A stretch of DNA of 64,000 nt from Strongylocentrotus droebachiensis (taxonomy: Eukaryota > Echinodermata > Echinoidea > Camarodonta > Strongylocentrotidae): contig JAVYIG010000899.1 of the NCBI GenBank assembly GCA_035222895.1, forward strand, positions 350,530 through 414,529, in the 5' to 3' direction. Each line of letters begins with the position of its first letter. Position 1 is the stretch's first letter. The notes beneath the pieces are model-generated. The model had not been told where the DNA came from, ran no database searches, and saw only the letters and a list, made by a program, of their open reading frames with translations. The position numbers and the translations under genes are program-made. Shown piece by piece: positions 44,846 through 55,849 of this stretch.

Positions 44846-45207
44846 GATCAAAAACAACACCAATTTACAATTTTCCATCATCAAGGAACATAGAATAGGT
44901 CCACCTGTACATGCGTCAAATAACATGATGTGTAACCTCAAAAAAAATCAAAGACGGTTCCTTTGTCTTCAATTAGACAATTCAGTAGATTTCCCAATAA
45001 ATTTCATAAGAATTTTTTCAATGGGATGATTTATGTGTGTGTCCAAATAATGCTTTGCTACACCATTGTTTAGTATCATATTTATATTATATTGACTGGC
45101 CTTGAGGAAACATTGAATATATTGCCCGCAAAAGATTCATATTGTCCCGAGTCGTAGACAAGGGCAATATGGTTCTTTTAAGGGCAACATTTCCGATGTT
45201 CCCCGAA
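44846..45207. other. left-arm-only segment replacing 3.2 kb of the USP gene
   Basis: Bounded by AACAAAAATGTGGTT on one side (shared with about 61720-61734) and GTCACCGCC in exon 5 on the other (shared with 58532-58540). The 362 bases inside have no counterpart in the right arm and no recognised content. Whether this arm deleted and gained filler DNA, or the right arm gained sequence, is decided by the lost exons: deletion here is far more likely. Confidence 0.7.
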
Positions 45208-45208
45208 G

Positions 45209-45258
45209 GCGGTGACTCTGCCACTGGCCTCTTTTCCATCTTGGTCAGGGTCTGTCCA
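45209..45258 (-). pseudogene. USP copy, left arm: first 50 bases of exon 5
   Basis: Acceptor and the GQTLTKMEKRPVAESPP part are present; the rest of the exon is cut at the deletion junction. Confidence 0.7.
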
Positions 45259-45524
45259 CTTTAAATCAAATTAGTGGGAAAATGTCAATTATAAAGCACT
45301 CAACAATTTTTTTTTTGAAATAGAAAAAACAAAAACAGTTTTACTCATTTGATATACACTAGCTGTGCAATATTAGGAACAGTAAAATAACAATGGCATG
45401 GTATCTCAATAAAAAGAATGTGCTCAATGATTTTTAAAAAAATAGCATAAAAAATAATGATTTCTAAATCAGAAATATCAACAAGTGCAGGTATCTGAAA
45501 AAGGGTAACATGATTTCATGTTTT

Positions 45525-45617
45525 GTTGCTTCTGCATTCTACTGGGATGGAGCCGTAATCAAGCTCTCCCCCAAGCCTTGATGCGTCACAATTAGGGCAC
45601 TTAAGTTCATTGTGCCC
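45525..45617 (-). pseudogene. USP copy, left arm: truncated exon 4
   Basis: GHNELKCPNCDASRLGGELD and the following residues to about RSN are kept. The second half of the exon, with its donor, is removed by a deletion of about 115 bases whose ends share an AAAC-type microhomology. Confidence 0.7.
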
Positions 45618-46241
45618 CTGCAAATGACAACAGCTAAAACAGAAGGTAAACCAAATGGAAAAAAAAACTAAATCAGAAACAAATATCTATAAGCAGTTTT
45701 CTGTTTGATAAAGGAGAACTTGTGTCAAATAAAGATATTATGAAATAATCAGACCAATTTGTTATATTCACTGCCCAATCAATACTCATAGATATACTGA
45801 AATGTTTGCTGAATAGCATTTGGCAAGTCTGGTCTGCCATTTCAGGATATTTGTTTATTTAAAGAGCTGATGTTTTTTACTAGCATCATGGCTCTTTACA
45901 GGCACATCTCAGTCTGGGCCCTATGAGGTTCATGTACCAAGCACAGACTGTTAGTTTAGTCTTGCCCCCTTGAAATCAATTTAATTGACCTGGAGCTTTG
46001 GGCATATTTCCGGACCCCCGTACAATTGAAAATTTTGAGGTATCCTTTTTTCAGCCTAGCCTACCTTCCCTAAAGAAGTCCTAAAAAATTTATTTGAAAA
46101 CCCACAACACATTTTAAAGAGGTAATTTAAAAATGGCAATTAGGACTTTGACACTCATGCACATTTTATTTTTATAGTAGGTTTACGTAATAAAAAAAAG
46201 GAAAATATAATAGGGAATTCATGTAGAATCAAAACTTAAAC

Positions 46242-46540
46242 CTTTGAAGGAAAGTGCATTTACTTGAACCACAATGGAGACATTGCGAGGACAGGATGTC
46301 AAGCATAAACCGTCCAGCATCGTGTTGCTCTGCATCGTTGTAGGAAGGCAGAAGATCCTTCAAACTCTGTACAGCCTTCTTCACTGCAGCAGTGTTATCT
46401 GCATTATAAAGTTGTAAGACTCCATCAAGGGCAGGGATCTTGTGTACAGTCTGTTCCCTGTACAAGTGGACAACTGGAGATGCTACAAGAATTTGTGCAG
46501 TGGCATTCATATAGCACGTATTCCCGGTATTTCTTATACC
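46242..46540 (-). pseudogene. USP copy, left arm: exon 3 with the catalytic Cys box
   Basis: Same frame as 57096-57394, including GIRNTGNTCYMN. Gln replaces Pro shortly after the Cys box. The donor is G|GTTTAAG here against G|GTATAAG in the right arm. The exon itself is undamaged. Confidence 0.75.
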
Positions 46541-47027
46541 CTATGAGAGAAAAAAATAGGAATGAAGAGGTGACAACAAAATTATTTTAAAAGTATCTGT
46601 CAATTCTTTTGTAGGCCTATAACATTGTTTTACAAATTTCTTATGTATGCTATTGTTTTTAATTCTGATGTATTTTATTGATTTGAGACTTCTGATATTT
46701 AAGGTCATTATTTAGATCAATTTTTTAGCTTGCATAAATGATAAATCAAGTCTAAAGATTGAAATATAACTGATTTATAAACCAAACTAGAAACTTCACT
46801 TTGCCACGCGTTTTGTACACAATTTTCGGCTTGATCTTTACTCACAAAATATCAGGTACCTGTAACCGCTAGCGGAATGTCCGATTTTCAATAATTTGGT
46901 GTCAAAAGATTTGTAAGTCATAAAAAAGTCATAAAGCGAATTGCTGAAAACGCGTTGGGTTTGATTGCGGGACAAACATTTTCTAGCCGCTAGCGAAAGA
47001 AACAAGACAAATGCGACTGCGTCTCTT

Positions 47028-47795
47028 ATGTGCCTCCGCATATGACCTCTTTGACCTTCTACCTCATTACTCCATCAAGTTTGAAGATTATACTCCAAGT
47101 GGTTATCGAGATATCGTGATAAAAGGCCAATACCTGGAATTTCATAGGTTAACCTCTGTGACCCTTAAGCTGTGACCCAAGTTCTCCAAAATCTAATCAG
47201 ATCGTCTTTTGACAGTGATATAAGCTATCACCAAGTTTGATGTTCATATCTCAAGTGGTCCTTGAGATAACGAGATAACGCGATAACGAGGCCACTAGCT
47301 GGAAATTCAAATATTGACCTCTGTGACCCTTGACCTTTGACCTACCTACTCCAAAATCTAATCAGATCGTCTTCCTATGGTGATATATACTATCATCAAG
47401 TTTGAAGTCCATATTTCAAATGGTTCTTGAGATATTGCGATAACGAGGCCAATACCTTCAAATTCATAAGTTGACCTCTGGGACCATTGACCTTTGACCT
47501 ACGGACACCAAAATCTAATCAGATTGTCTTCCTATGGTGATACATACTATCATACAGTTTGATTTTCATAAAGTTTCATAAGTTGACCTCTGGGACCCTT
47601 GACCTTTGACCTACGGACACCAAAATCTAATCAGATTGTCTTCCTATGGTGATACATACTATCATACAGTTTGATTTTCATATCTCTAGTTGTTCTCGAG
47701 ATATCGCGATAACGGGAAAGCGGGATGGACGGACAACCCGCAAACATGATGCCTCCGGCCGGCACCACCTTTAGTGGCGGAGGCATATAAAGTCA
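47028..47795. mobile_element. element with GCCTCCGC / GCGGAGGC ends and tandem nuclear-receptor-like DR1 motifs (left arm)
   Basis: Bounded by TGTGCCTCCGCATATGACC and the facing GTGGCGGAGGCATATAAAG. Inside are four to five diverged units of about 110-160 bases of the form TGACCTTTGACCTAC - CCAAAATCTAATCAGATCGTC - CTATGGTGATACATACTATC - AAGTTTGA - TCTTGAGATATCGCGATAAC. TGACCTTTGACCT, the complement of AGGTCAAAGGTCA (a DR1 site), occurs at 47331, 47488 and 47600. Right-arm copy at about 55850-56612. Confidence 0.7.
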
Positions 47796-47821
47796 TGAAG
47801 CGAGACAAACATTTTGTAAGG

Positions 47822-47846
47822 CCCCCCCCCCCCCCCCCCCCCCCCC
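47822..47846. repeat. poly-C run (poly-G at 55801-55822 in the right arm)
   Basis: A homopolymer present in both arms with different lengths. Confidence 0.9.
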
Positions 47847-48314
47847 GTTGAAGTTTAAGGGTCTATGCACTGAACTTCAAATAAAGAAGAATTTAATTGA
47901 AGATACTGTATAAATGGTTATGTTCGCGGTGCTTTTATTTTCGCGAATTTCGCGAATCGCCTTTGAACCGCGAAAATAACAACACGCGAATAAAAAAGGG
48001 CGAAAGTTGAAGTAACGATTAGACCCTCGCAACTGGGAAATTAACATCACGCAAAAATGTCCGACAAGTACCCATTCGCGAAAATATCTGTACCGAAAAA
48101 TTTCAGCTCGTACAGTACTGATCATGAAGATGTTTACTTTTTGTGGGTGGCTAGAATTATTAGACGGTATGAATTGTAAAGATTTTTTTCTTTCAAAGTA
48201 ACAAAAAGTAAGTAAGATAATATATAGGCTCACAACTTTACTTCTGATTACCTCTAAATGTACAGTAATACACATTTATTATTTTTTCAACTGAAGAAAC
48301 AAAAAGAAACATAC

Positions 48315-48434
48315 CAAGCCAGTTGGTGCATGTGAACATTCTGACTTTGCAGCAGGTTGTTTGTCTTTTTGTTTGGCTTGTTTGGCTTGTTGTTTGGCTT
48401 GTTGTTTGGCTTGTTTGGCTTGTTGCTTGGCACA
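48315..48434 (-). pseudogene. USP copy, left arm: exon 2, Gln/Ala/Lys repeat, intact
   Basis: Forty codons: CAKQQAKQAKQQAKQQAKQA, KQKDK and a tail ending HAPTGL, with donor G|GTATGT. It joins in phase 0 to exon 3. Compared with the right arm it has one extra four-residue repeat and lacks the stop found there. Confidence 0.6.
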
Positions 48435-48781
48435 CTACAAATGACCAAAACATAAAAAAGATACAATCAGATGATGCAACTTGCAATGCAAAATTTAGGT
48501 TTAAAAATTCTTGGACATAATTATTGCAAATTAAGGTCAGAATGGAAGAAAACAAATCTTTATGGAGTCCAAGCAAGAGTAAATAATGAACATGAGAACT
48601 TCCACAAAATAAGTACCATTTATAATACTGCCAGACATGGCATCTGTTGTTGCTCACATTAGATAAAAGTCGTCAGTAAGTGATTTAATAGGTGAGTATG
48701 AAAGACGTTGAATACAGTAAATGACAAGTTAATAAAATGTAACATGTGATTTGAATTAGAAAAATAATTAGTCAATAATAT

Positions 48782-48954
48782 ATATATTGACTGCCTTGAG
48801 AGGCATACAATGATAGATCTAGTTGTTTCAATGCTCGAGGGGACCTCACAAGTGCTATGACCCCAAAACGTAGCCGCAGGGTCATGGCAGGTTGTGAGGT
48901 CCCCCAGAGCCCATAGAAACGACCATGTCTTGAATATTAAAAGCAGTCAATATA
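48782..48954. mobile_element. hairpin MITE with ATATATTGACTGC ends (left arm; right copy about 54698-54880)
   Basis: Terminal ATATATTGACTGC is repeated inverted. Inside, GGGGACCTCACA and GGGTCATGGCAGGTTGTGAG GTCCCC pair into a second stem. Present in both arms, so it is older than the inversion. Confidence 0.7.
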
Positions 48955-49187
48955 TCGTTTATATACTGAAAAAACAAGAAGATCTAACTTAACAAGATCG
49001 TAGTTTAGATCGTACAACTCAACGGGACATCCGACACTCTACATTGACAGTCGAGTACGTTGGACATGACAGCACAAAAGCAATTGGACGTGATGCAAAG
49101 AAGCCGGTAGCCCGCCGTGCCTGAGTAACTGTTAGTTTTGATTTCCCTTTCTTTTTATGATGTCAATATGGGACTTAAAGGTACCCA

Positions 49188-49514
49188 TTAAGTGATCCTG
49201 GCATTGGTTGGTTTATCCATTTTTGCCTCTTTGGAAATAAAGTTCCCTAAAACCGAAGCGAGACTAGAATACAAATCGTAGTCGACACTAGTCAATCGCC
49301 TAAATGTAGCGACTAGGGAAAATTCCTTTACGTCTATGGTATCTTCGCTACACATCGCGCAGAGGAAATTAATAACACAGGTAAACCAAAGGGGATCGCA
49401 GCAAAATGCGTTACAGGCGGGTACAAAATAGATATAAACCGGGGCGACTGGGAAAAATTGAACGATGAATTTCTTAACAGGCATGGTTAAGGACATGACT
49501 ACACTTTTAACCAA
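49188..49514 (-). other. 108-codon open frame kept in both arms, function unknown
   Basis: Reads MVKSVVMSLTMPVKKFIVQF at its start. The mirror frame at 54139-54465 differs at two residues. No domain or splice context was recognised and it lies in intron 1 of the USP gene. Shared openness may simply reflect recent duplication. Confidence 0.2.
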
Positions 49515-49925
49515 TCAGAAGACACTTGTATTAGTAAAGATTCTTAAAATGAGGTATGTAAAACAATAAAGCTTAAATGGAGCCAGTCGTCGGCCGCCTG
49601 GGTCTGGTCTTCAGCCACCTTATCAATCTTCTCTCTAATTTCTTATAATAAACTTAATATGGTCTAATTCTCAATCAATATCATAAGGTACATGTAGCTA
49701 CGTCAATAGTTTTTACAACTTTATGCTTGGAATGTTAAAGCTTCACGAGAGGATTTCTTAAGAATGAATTTTTACTGTAACTCTCATTGTGTTAGATCGG
49801 ATGCTCGATCTGCATATGAACGAAAACAAGGAAACGCAAAGCGTAGCATCCCCCTCGCAGGGTACAAATGGCCTATGTATAGTCAGAACAAGTTTATACC
49901 TCCATTAGACTTATTACTAGGCAAG

Positions 49926-50145
49926 GAAATTACTAACATCTGGGGACTGAATGAACAGAATGTTTACTACTTTATGGAATGAAATTACTAACATCTGGGG
50001 ACTGAATGAACAGAATGTTTACTACTTTATGGAATGAAATTACTAACATCTGGGGACTGAATGAACAGAATGTTTACTACTTTATGGAATGAAATTACTA
50101 ACATCTGGGGACTGAATGAACATAAAGTTTATGACTTTATGGGAT
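49926..50145. repeat. 55-bp tandem repeat, about 4 copies, expanded only in the left arm
   Basis: GAAATTACTAACATCTGGGG ... CTACTTTATGGAAT starts at 49926, 49981, 50036 and 50091, exactly 55 bases apart. The right arm (about 53455-53510) has a single unit, so expansion followed the arm duplication. Confidence 0.9.
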
Positions 50146-50289
50146 GAACCATGATCTTTGACCTACATACTCCAAAATCATTCTTGGCTATAGTATGATA
50201 CCATGTACATGTACCTTCATATCAAATTTCATTAAAATCCGTCAAACATTACAAAAGTTATCGAACGGAAACCACATTTTCGCATATTT

Positions 50290-50640
50290 TTCATGAGCTA
50301 TGAACTTTGACCTTTGACCTACATAGGCCGAAATCGAAATTGAGGTGTGTTTTGATACCAGGTACCTCCATATAAAATTTTATTGAAGTTCCGTCAAACA
50401 TTACTAAAGTTATCAAATGGAAACCACATTTGTTACGGAAGTATCCCTCCAGAGGGATAATAAAGTCAGAAAAAATCTTGGACCCAGGAGGGATTCTAAC
50501 CTGTAACATTTACCGAGCTATCCGGGAAGCGTACTACACCACGTTGCCATCTCTGGTTCTGCGGAGAAGACACGATGAATTAGGAACAAATACCCCAGGG
50601 CTCTTACTCTTAGTTCTGACTCATTAATATTCAGTCCCCA
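50290..50640. repeat. DR1-containing dispersed repeat and degenerate tRNA-like segment (left arm)
   Basis: TGACCTTTGACCTACATAGG near 50305 is followed by a segment whose mirror (53040-53125) carries an intact B box; here the B box is changed to GGTTAGAATCC. Confidence 0.5.
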
Positions 50641-51156
50641 GTAGGACAATTAAAGATTAGGAATGTTAAAGCTGGGTTATAGTTTTGGTAGCAAAAAGAG
50701 AATTGGCATGAAACTGATCAAATATAGTCTGACATTGTCCGGAATGCCTAAATCTAGATCTATTTGAGACTTCTACTTCTAGTTTTAAACAATGAACGTT
50801 AGACTTAACTTAAGAGTTAAGGATTTCAAAGAAAATGATTTTCAAGTGCAAAATAGACACCCATTAATAAGCCATGGCATCAGCATATTAGCATAGAGGT
50901 CCAAGTTAAACGTTAGATCTACTAGATTCCTCTAGGCTCTAGTCTAGATCTAACGTTAGATCTATGAGTATGACTAGATCTATACCCACTTGACTGAGTT
51001 CGGTTACGAGGTCGATCTATCGATAGGTTGACCTCGTAGTCATACTCATACTCAGTCATAGTCGTACTCGTACTCAGTTGTACGTATGTGATATCAAGAT
51101 ATAGATCTAGGGTATTATTACCTAGGAATTTTTCAGAAACACAATGCATAACTTAC

Positions 51157-51323
51157 CTGTAGACTAATTCTGTGAGCCCATCATGTGTCACACTCAACTT
51201 GAACTTTGCTGCTTTCTTTCGGAGCCCCCTCTTCTTGTTGTCACTCATCCCTTCCGGATAACTCCTATTCGCAAGAAACCTTTCGATGTTCCTGCAATCA
51301 TCAACAAATTGCTCATCTGCCAT
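51157..51323 (-). pseudogene. USP copy, left arm: exon 1, intact, integrase-like N-terminus
   Basis: The ATG at 51323 opens 55 codons: MADEQFVDDCRNIERFLANR, SYPEGMSDNKKRGLRKKAAK and FKLSVTHDGLTELVY, ending at AG|GTAAGT in phase 2. The order Y-P-x-G-x-S-x4-KR-x-LRKKA-x-KF-x-L ... L-x-Y resembles the segment before the zinc-binding domain of Ty3/Ginger-type integrases. No following exon with matching phase was identified before exon 2, so an exon may be missing from my model. Confidence 0.55.
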
Positions 51324-51568
51324 TTTGTATGACTATCGCTCATACGTACGACTACGATGACAATGAATGCTGAAGGTCGATGCTGTCGAAATTCACGTTG
51401 ACGTTGTCGAGTTCGCGCCCAGATCAGCATGCTGTGTCGCAATATATCGTGCCGAGTACCGCGCGGGTAATTCCGTACGAGGTTATAAACCTTATTATTA
51501 AGTAATATTTCAAAAAAAATAATATTGGTTTTCATTCCAACAATAAATACAAAAGTATCAAGATAAAG

Positions 51569-52011
51569 CTAAAATTTATTTTTACCACGGTTTATTCGAC
51601 ACAAGTAATAAAAATATACGCGATTATATAAGCAGAAACGTTCGGCCAATGTCGGATAAGAACGGCGGCTTTCGAACGTATCTGCGAACAAGTCGATCCA
51701 GTAGATTCGTTCCGAGGAACAAATCGGCGCGCCGATTTGTTCCGCGGAACCCGGAACAAATCGCCTACCACACCGGCAGATTTTGTGACGGGAACAATAT
51801 CTGCCGGTGTGGTAGGCGATTTGTTCCGGGTTCCGCGGAACAAATCGGCGCGCCGATTTGTTCCTCGGAACGAATCTACTGGATCGACTTGTTCGCAGAT
51901 ACGTTCGAAAGCCGCCGTTCTTATCCGACATTGGCCGAACGTTTCTGCTTATATAATCGCGTATATTTTTATTACTTGTGTCGAATAAACCGTGGTAAAA
52001 ATAAATTTTAG
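51569..52011. repeat. hinge element: GCGATTTGTTCC foldback at the palindrome centre
   Basis: About 215 bases per side, essentially identical, around the 17-base spacer. The inner 90 bases per side consist of GGAACAAATCGG / CCGATTTGTTCC words and match the separate repeat at 38771-38985. The symmetrical open frames here are palindrome artefacts. Confidence 0.75.
51782..51798. other. 17-base spacer at the centre of the giant inverted repeat
   Basis: GCCTACCACACCGGCAGAT on the left and its exact complement on the right enclose TTTGTGACGGGAACAAT. The flanking 200 bases per side are essentially identical and contain smaller palindromes (for example 51716-51743, centred on CGGCG|CGCCG), so the hinge could extrude a strong cruciform. 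Confidence 0.85.
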
Positions 52012-52263
52012 CTTTATCTTGATACTTTTGTATTTATTGTTGGAATGAAAACCAATATTTTTTTTGTTGAAATATTACTTAATAATAAGGTTTATAACCT
52101 CGTACGGAATTACCCGCGCGCGGTACTATACTCGGCACGATATATTGCGACACAGCATGCTGATCTGGGCACGAACTCGATAACGTCAACGTGAATTTCG
52201 ACAGCATCGACCTTCAGCATTCATTGTCATCGTAGTCGTACGTATGAGCGATAGTCATACAAA

Positions 52264-52439
52264 ATGGCAGATGAGCAATTTGTTGATGATTGCAGGAACA
52301 TCGAAAGGTTTCTTGCGAATAGGAGTTATCCGGAAGGGATGAGCATTGAGTGACAACAAGAAGAGGGGGCTCCGAAAGAAAGCAGCCAAGTTCAAGTTGA
52401 GTGTGACACATGATGGGCTCACAGAATTAGTCTATACAG
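52264..52439 (+). pseudogene. USP right arm: exon 1 with frameshifting insertion
   Basis: Identical to left exon 1 up to SYPEGMS. Seven extra bases (CATTGAG) then give MSIE and a stop. Two further extra bases near the donor bring the total length difference to nine, so exon-end phase equals that of the left arm although the middle is out of frame. Confidence 0.6.
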
Positions 52440-53039
52440 GTAAGTTATGCATTGTGTTTCTGAAAAATTCCTAGGTAATAATACCCTAGATCTATATCTT
52501 GATATCACATACGTACAACTGAGTACGAGTACGACTATGACTGAGTATGAGTATGACTACGAGGTCAACCTATCGATAGATCGACCTCGTAACCGAACTC
52601 AGTCAAGTGGGTATAGGCCTAGATCTAACGTTAGTCATAGATCTAACGTTAGATCTAGACTAGAGCCTAGTAGAGGAATCTAGTAGATCTAACGTTTAAC
52701 TTGGACCTCTATGATAATATGCTGATGCCATGGCTTATTAATGGGTGTCTATTTTGCACTTGAAAATCATTTTCTTTGAAATCCTTAACTCTTAAGTTAA
52801 GTCTAACGTTCATTGTTTAAAACTAGAACTTAGTAGAAGTCTCAAATAGATCTAGATTTAGGCATTCCGGACAATGTCAGACTATATTTGATCAGTTTCA
52901 TGCCAATTCTCTTTTTGCTACCAAAACTATAACCCAGCTTTAACATTCCTAATCTTTAATTGTCCTACTGGGGACTGAATATTAATGAGTCGGAACTAAG
53001 AGCCCTGGGGTATTTGTTCCTAATTCATCGTGTCTTCTC

Positions 53040-53125
53040 CGCAGAACCAGAGATGGCAACGTGGTGTAGTACGCTTCCCGGATAGCTCGGTAGATGTTAC
53101 GGGTTCGAATCCCTCCTGGGTCCAA
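53040..53125 (+). mobile_element. tRNA-derived SINE-like segment with intact B box
   Basis: GGTTCGAATCC (53102-53112) is a perfect Pol III B box, preceded by A-box-like words (ATAGCTCGGTAGA; GTGTAGTACGC). The A/B spacing does not fit a working tRNA, so this is a tRNA-related SINE fragment in USP intron 1. The left-arm mirror has a C-to-A-type change in the B box. Confidence 0.5.
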
Positions 53126-55226
53126 GATTTTTACTGACTTTATTATCCCTCTGGAGGGATACTTCCGTAACAAATGTGGTTTCTATTTGATAACTTTAGT
53201 AATGTTTGACGGAACTTCAATAAAATTTTATATGGAGGTACCTGGTATCAAAACACACCTCAATTTCGATTTCGGCCTATGTAGGTCAAAGGTCAAGTTC
53301 ATAGCTCATGAAAATATGCGAAAATGTGGTTTCCGTTCGATAACTTTTGTAATGTTTGACGGATTTTAATGAAATTTGGGATGAAGGTACACGGTATCAA
53401 AATACAGCCTAAGATTAATTTCGGAGTATTCAAGTTAAAGGTCGAAGGTCATAGGTCATTCAATAAAGTAGTAAACATTCTGTTCATTCAGTCCCCAGAT
53501 CCTTGCCTAGTAATAAGTCTAATGGAGGTATAAACTTGTTCTGACTATACATAGGCCATTTGTACCCTGCGAGGGGGATGCTACGCTTTGCGTTTCCTTG
53601 TTTTCGTTCATATGCAGATCGAGCATCCGATCTAACACAATGAGAGTTACAGTAAAATTTCTTTCTTAAGAAATCCTCTCGTGAAGCTTTAACATTGATT
53701 GTATCTCTGTAAATATTGATTGATTTTCTTCCAAATTTCGATATGTTGTTGCTCAGATAATTCTCTACAAGCTTAATAATAACCATTTTTCATTTTGATG
53801 ACGTCATCAGAGTAAAAATTTCGATTAAAGGCCTCATGTCAGAAATTTCATAATTTGCGTGTTATGACTATAGAAGGTGAATTTCGTTCACATAATGAAT
53901 CTACACTATATTGTTTTAAAAAAATTTTTAAACAGTATCTCGCTTATTTTTGCTCTATTTTGTCTCAAATTTGTGTTGACCAGCCCACCTATACTTGTTC
54001 CAAACAAGTATTATATGTCTAGTTATTATTATTGGTGTTGTTTTTGTTGTTGTTCTAATTAATGTAATCATTATCATCATTCAAATTGTTTTTACATACC
54101 TCATTTTAAGAATCTTTACTAATACAAGTGTCTTCTGATTGGTTAAAAGTGTAGTCATGTCCTTAACCATGCCTGTTAAGAAATTCATCGTTCAATTTTT
54201 CCCAGTCGCCCCGGTTTATATCCATTTTGTACCCGCCTGTAACGCATTTTGCCGCGATCCCCTTTGGTTTACCTGTGTTATTAATTTCCTCTGCGCGATG
54301 TGTAGCGAAGATACCATAGACGTAAAGGAATTTTCCCTAGTCGCTACATTTAGGCGATTGACTAGTGTCGACTACGATTTGTATTCTAGTCTCGCTTCGG
54401 TTTTAGGGAACTTTATTTCCAAAGAGGCAAAAATGGATAAACCAACCAATGCCAGGATCACTTAATGGGTACCTTTAAGTCCCATATTGACATCATAAAA
54501 AGAAAAGGAAATCAAAACTAACAGTTACTCAGGCACGGCGGGCTACCGGCTTCTTTGCATCACGTCCAATTGCTTTTGTGCTGTCATGTCCAACGTACTC
54601 GACTGTCAATGTAGAGTGTCGGATGTCCCGTTGAGTTGTACGATCTAAACTACGATCTTGTTAAGTTAGATCTTCTTGTTTTTTCGGTATATAAACGATA
54701 TATTGACTGCTTTTAATATTCAAGACATGGTCGTTTCTATGGGCTCTGGGGGACCTCACAACCTGCCATGACCCTGCGGCTACGTTTTGGGGTCATAGAC
54801 ATAGCACTTGTGAGGTCCCCTCGAGCATAGAAACAACTAGATCTATCATTGTATGCCTCTCAAAGCAGTCAATATATCTATATTATTGACTAATTATTTT
54901 TCTAATTCAAATCACATGTTACATTTTATTAACTTGTCATTTACTGTAGTCAACGTCTTTCATACTCACCTATTAAATCACTTACTGACGACTTTTATCT
55001 AATGTGAGCAACAACAGATGTCATGTCTGGCAGTATTATAAATGGTGCTTATTTTGTGGAAGTTCTCATGTTCATTATTTACTCTTGCTTGGACTCCATA
55101 AAGATTTGTTTTCTTCCATTCTGACCTTAATTTGCAATAATTATGTCCAAGAATTTTTAAACCTAAATTTTGCATTGCAAGTTGCATCATCTGATTGTAT
55201 CTTTTTTATGTTTTGGTCATTTGTAG

Positions 55227-55334
55227 TGTGCCAAGCAACAAGCCAAACAAGCCAAACAACAAGCCAAACAAGCCAAATAAAAAGACAAACAACCTGCTGC
55301 AAAGTCGGAATGTTCACATGCACCAACTGGCTTG
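55227..55334 (+). pseudogene. USP right arm: exon 2 with nonsense codon
   Basis: CAKQQAKQAKQQAKQAK and then TAA where the left arm has CAA (Gln). The frame after the stop continues KDKQPAAK and ends HAPTGL at donor G|GTATGT, in phase 0 with exon 3. One four-residue repeat unit is missing relative to the left arm. Confidence 0.6.
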
Positions 55335-55849
55335 GTATGTTTCTTTTTGTTTCTTCAGTTGAAAAAATAATAAATGTGTATTACTGTACATTTAGAGGTA
55401 ATCAGATGTAAAGTTGTGAGCCTATATTATCTTACTTACTTTTTGTTACTTTGAAAGAAAAAAATCTTTACAATTCATACCGTCTAATAATTCTAGCCAC
55501 CCACAAAAAGTAAACATCTTCATGATCAGTACTGTACGAGCTGAAATTTTTCGGTACAGATATTTTCGCGAATGGGTACTTGTCGGACATTTTTGCGTGA
55601 TGTTAATTTCCCAGTTGCGAGGGTCTAATCGTTACTTCAACTTTCGCCCTTTTTTATTCGCGTGTTGTTATTTTCGCGGTTCAAAGGCGATTTGCGAAAT
55701 TCGCGAAAATAAAAGCACCACGAACATAACTATTTATACAGTATCTTCAATTAAATTCTTCTTTATTTGAAGTTCAGTGCATAGACCCTTAAACTTCAAC
55801 GGGGGGGGGGGGGGGGGGGGGGCCTTACAAAATGTTTGTCTCGCTTCAT

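Larger units (their letters stand above)
42571..51781 (-). repeat. left arm of a giant inverted repeat
   Basis: Reads, as reverse complement, the same order of exons, introns and repeats as 51799-64000. For example 43843-43874 matches 62695-62726, 46242-46540 matches 57096-57394, and 51157-51323 matches 52264-52439. Compared with the right arm it lacks about 3.2 kb (58541-61719), replaced by 362 bases (44846-45207), and about 115 bases of exon 4. It has extra copies of a 55-bp tandem unit. Divergence is low; the 93-codon frame around USP exon 3 differs at two residues. Confidence 0.92.

Noticed and set aside
47877..48657. Minus-strand frames of 132 and 139 codons
   Set aside because: They overlap intron sequence and exon 2 of the USP copy in the wrong frame (TSQTSQTTSQ is the shifted QAKQ repeat).
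51569..52011. Pair of 120-codon frames on opposite strands at the palindrome centre
   Set aside because: They are the same sequence read from both sides of a perfect inverted repeat; no start context, no homology.
53090..53120. Functional tRNA gene at the B box GGTTCGAATCC
   Set aside because: No cloverleaf can be drawn and the A/B box spacing is wrong; kept as a SINE-like fragment.
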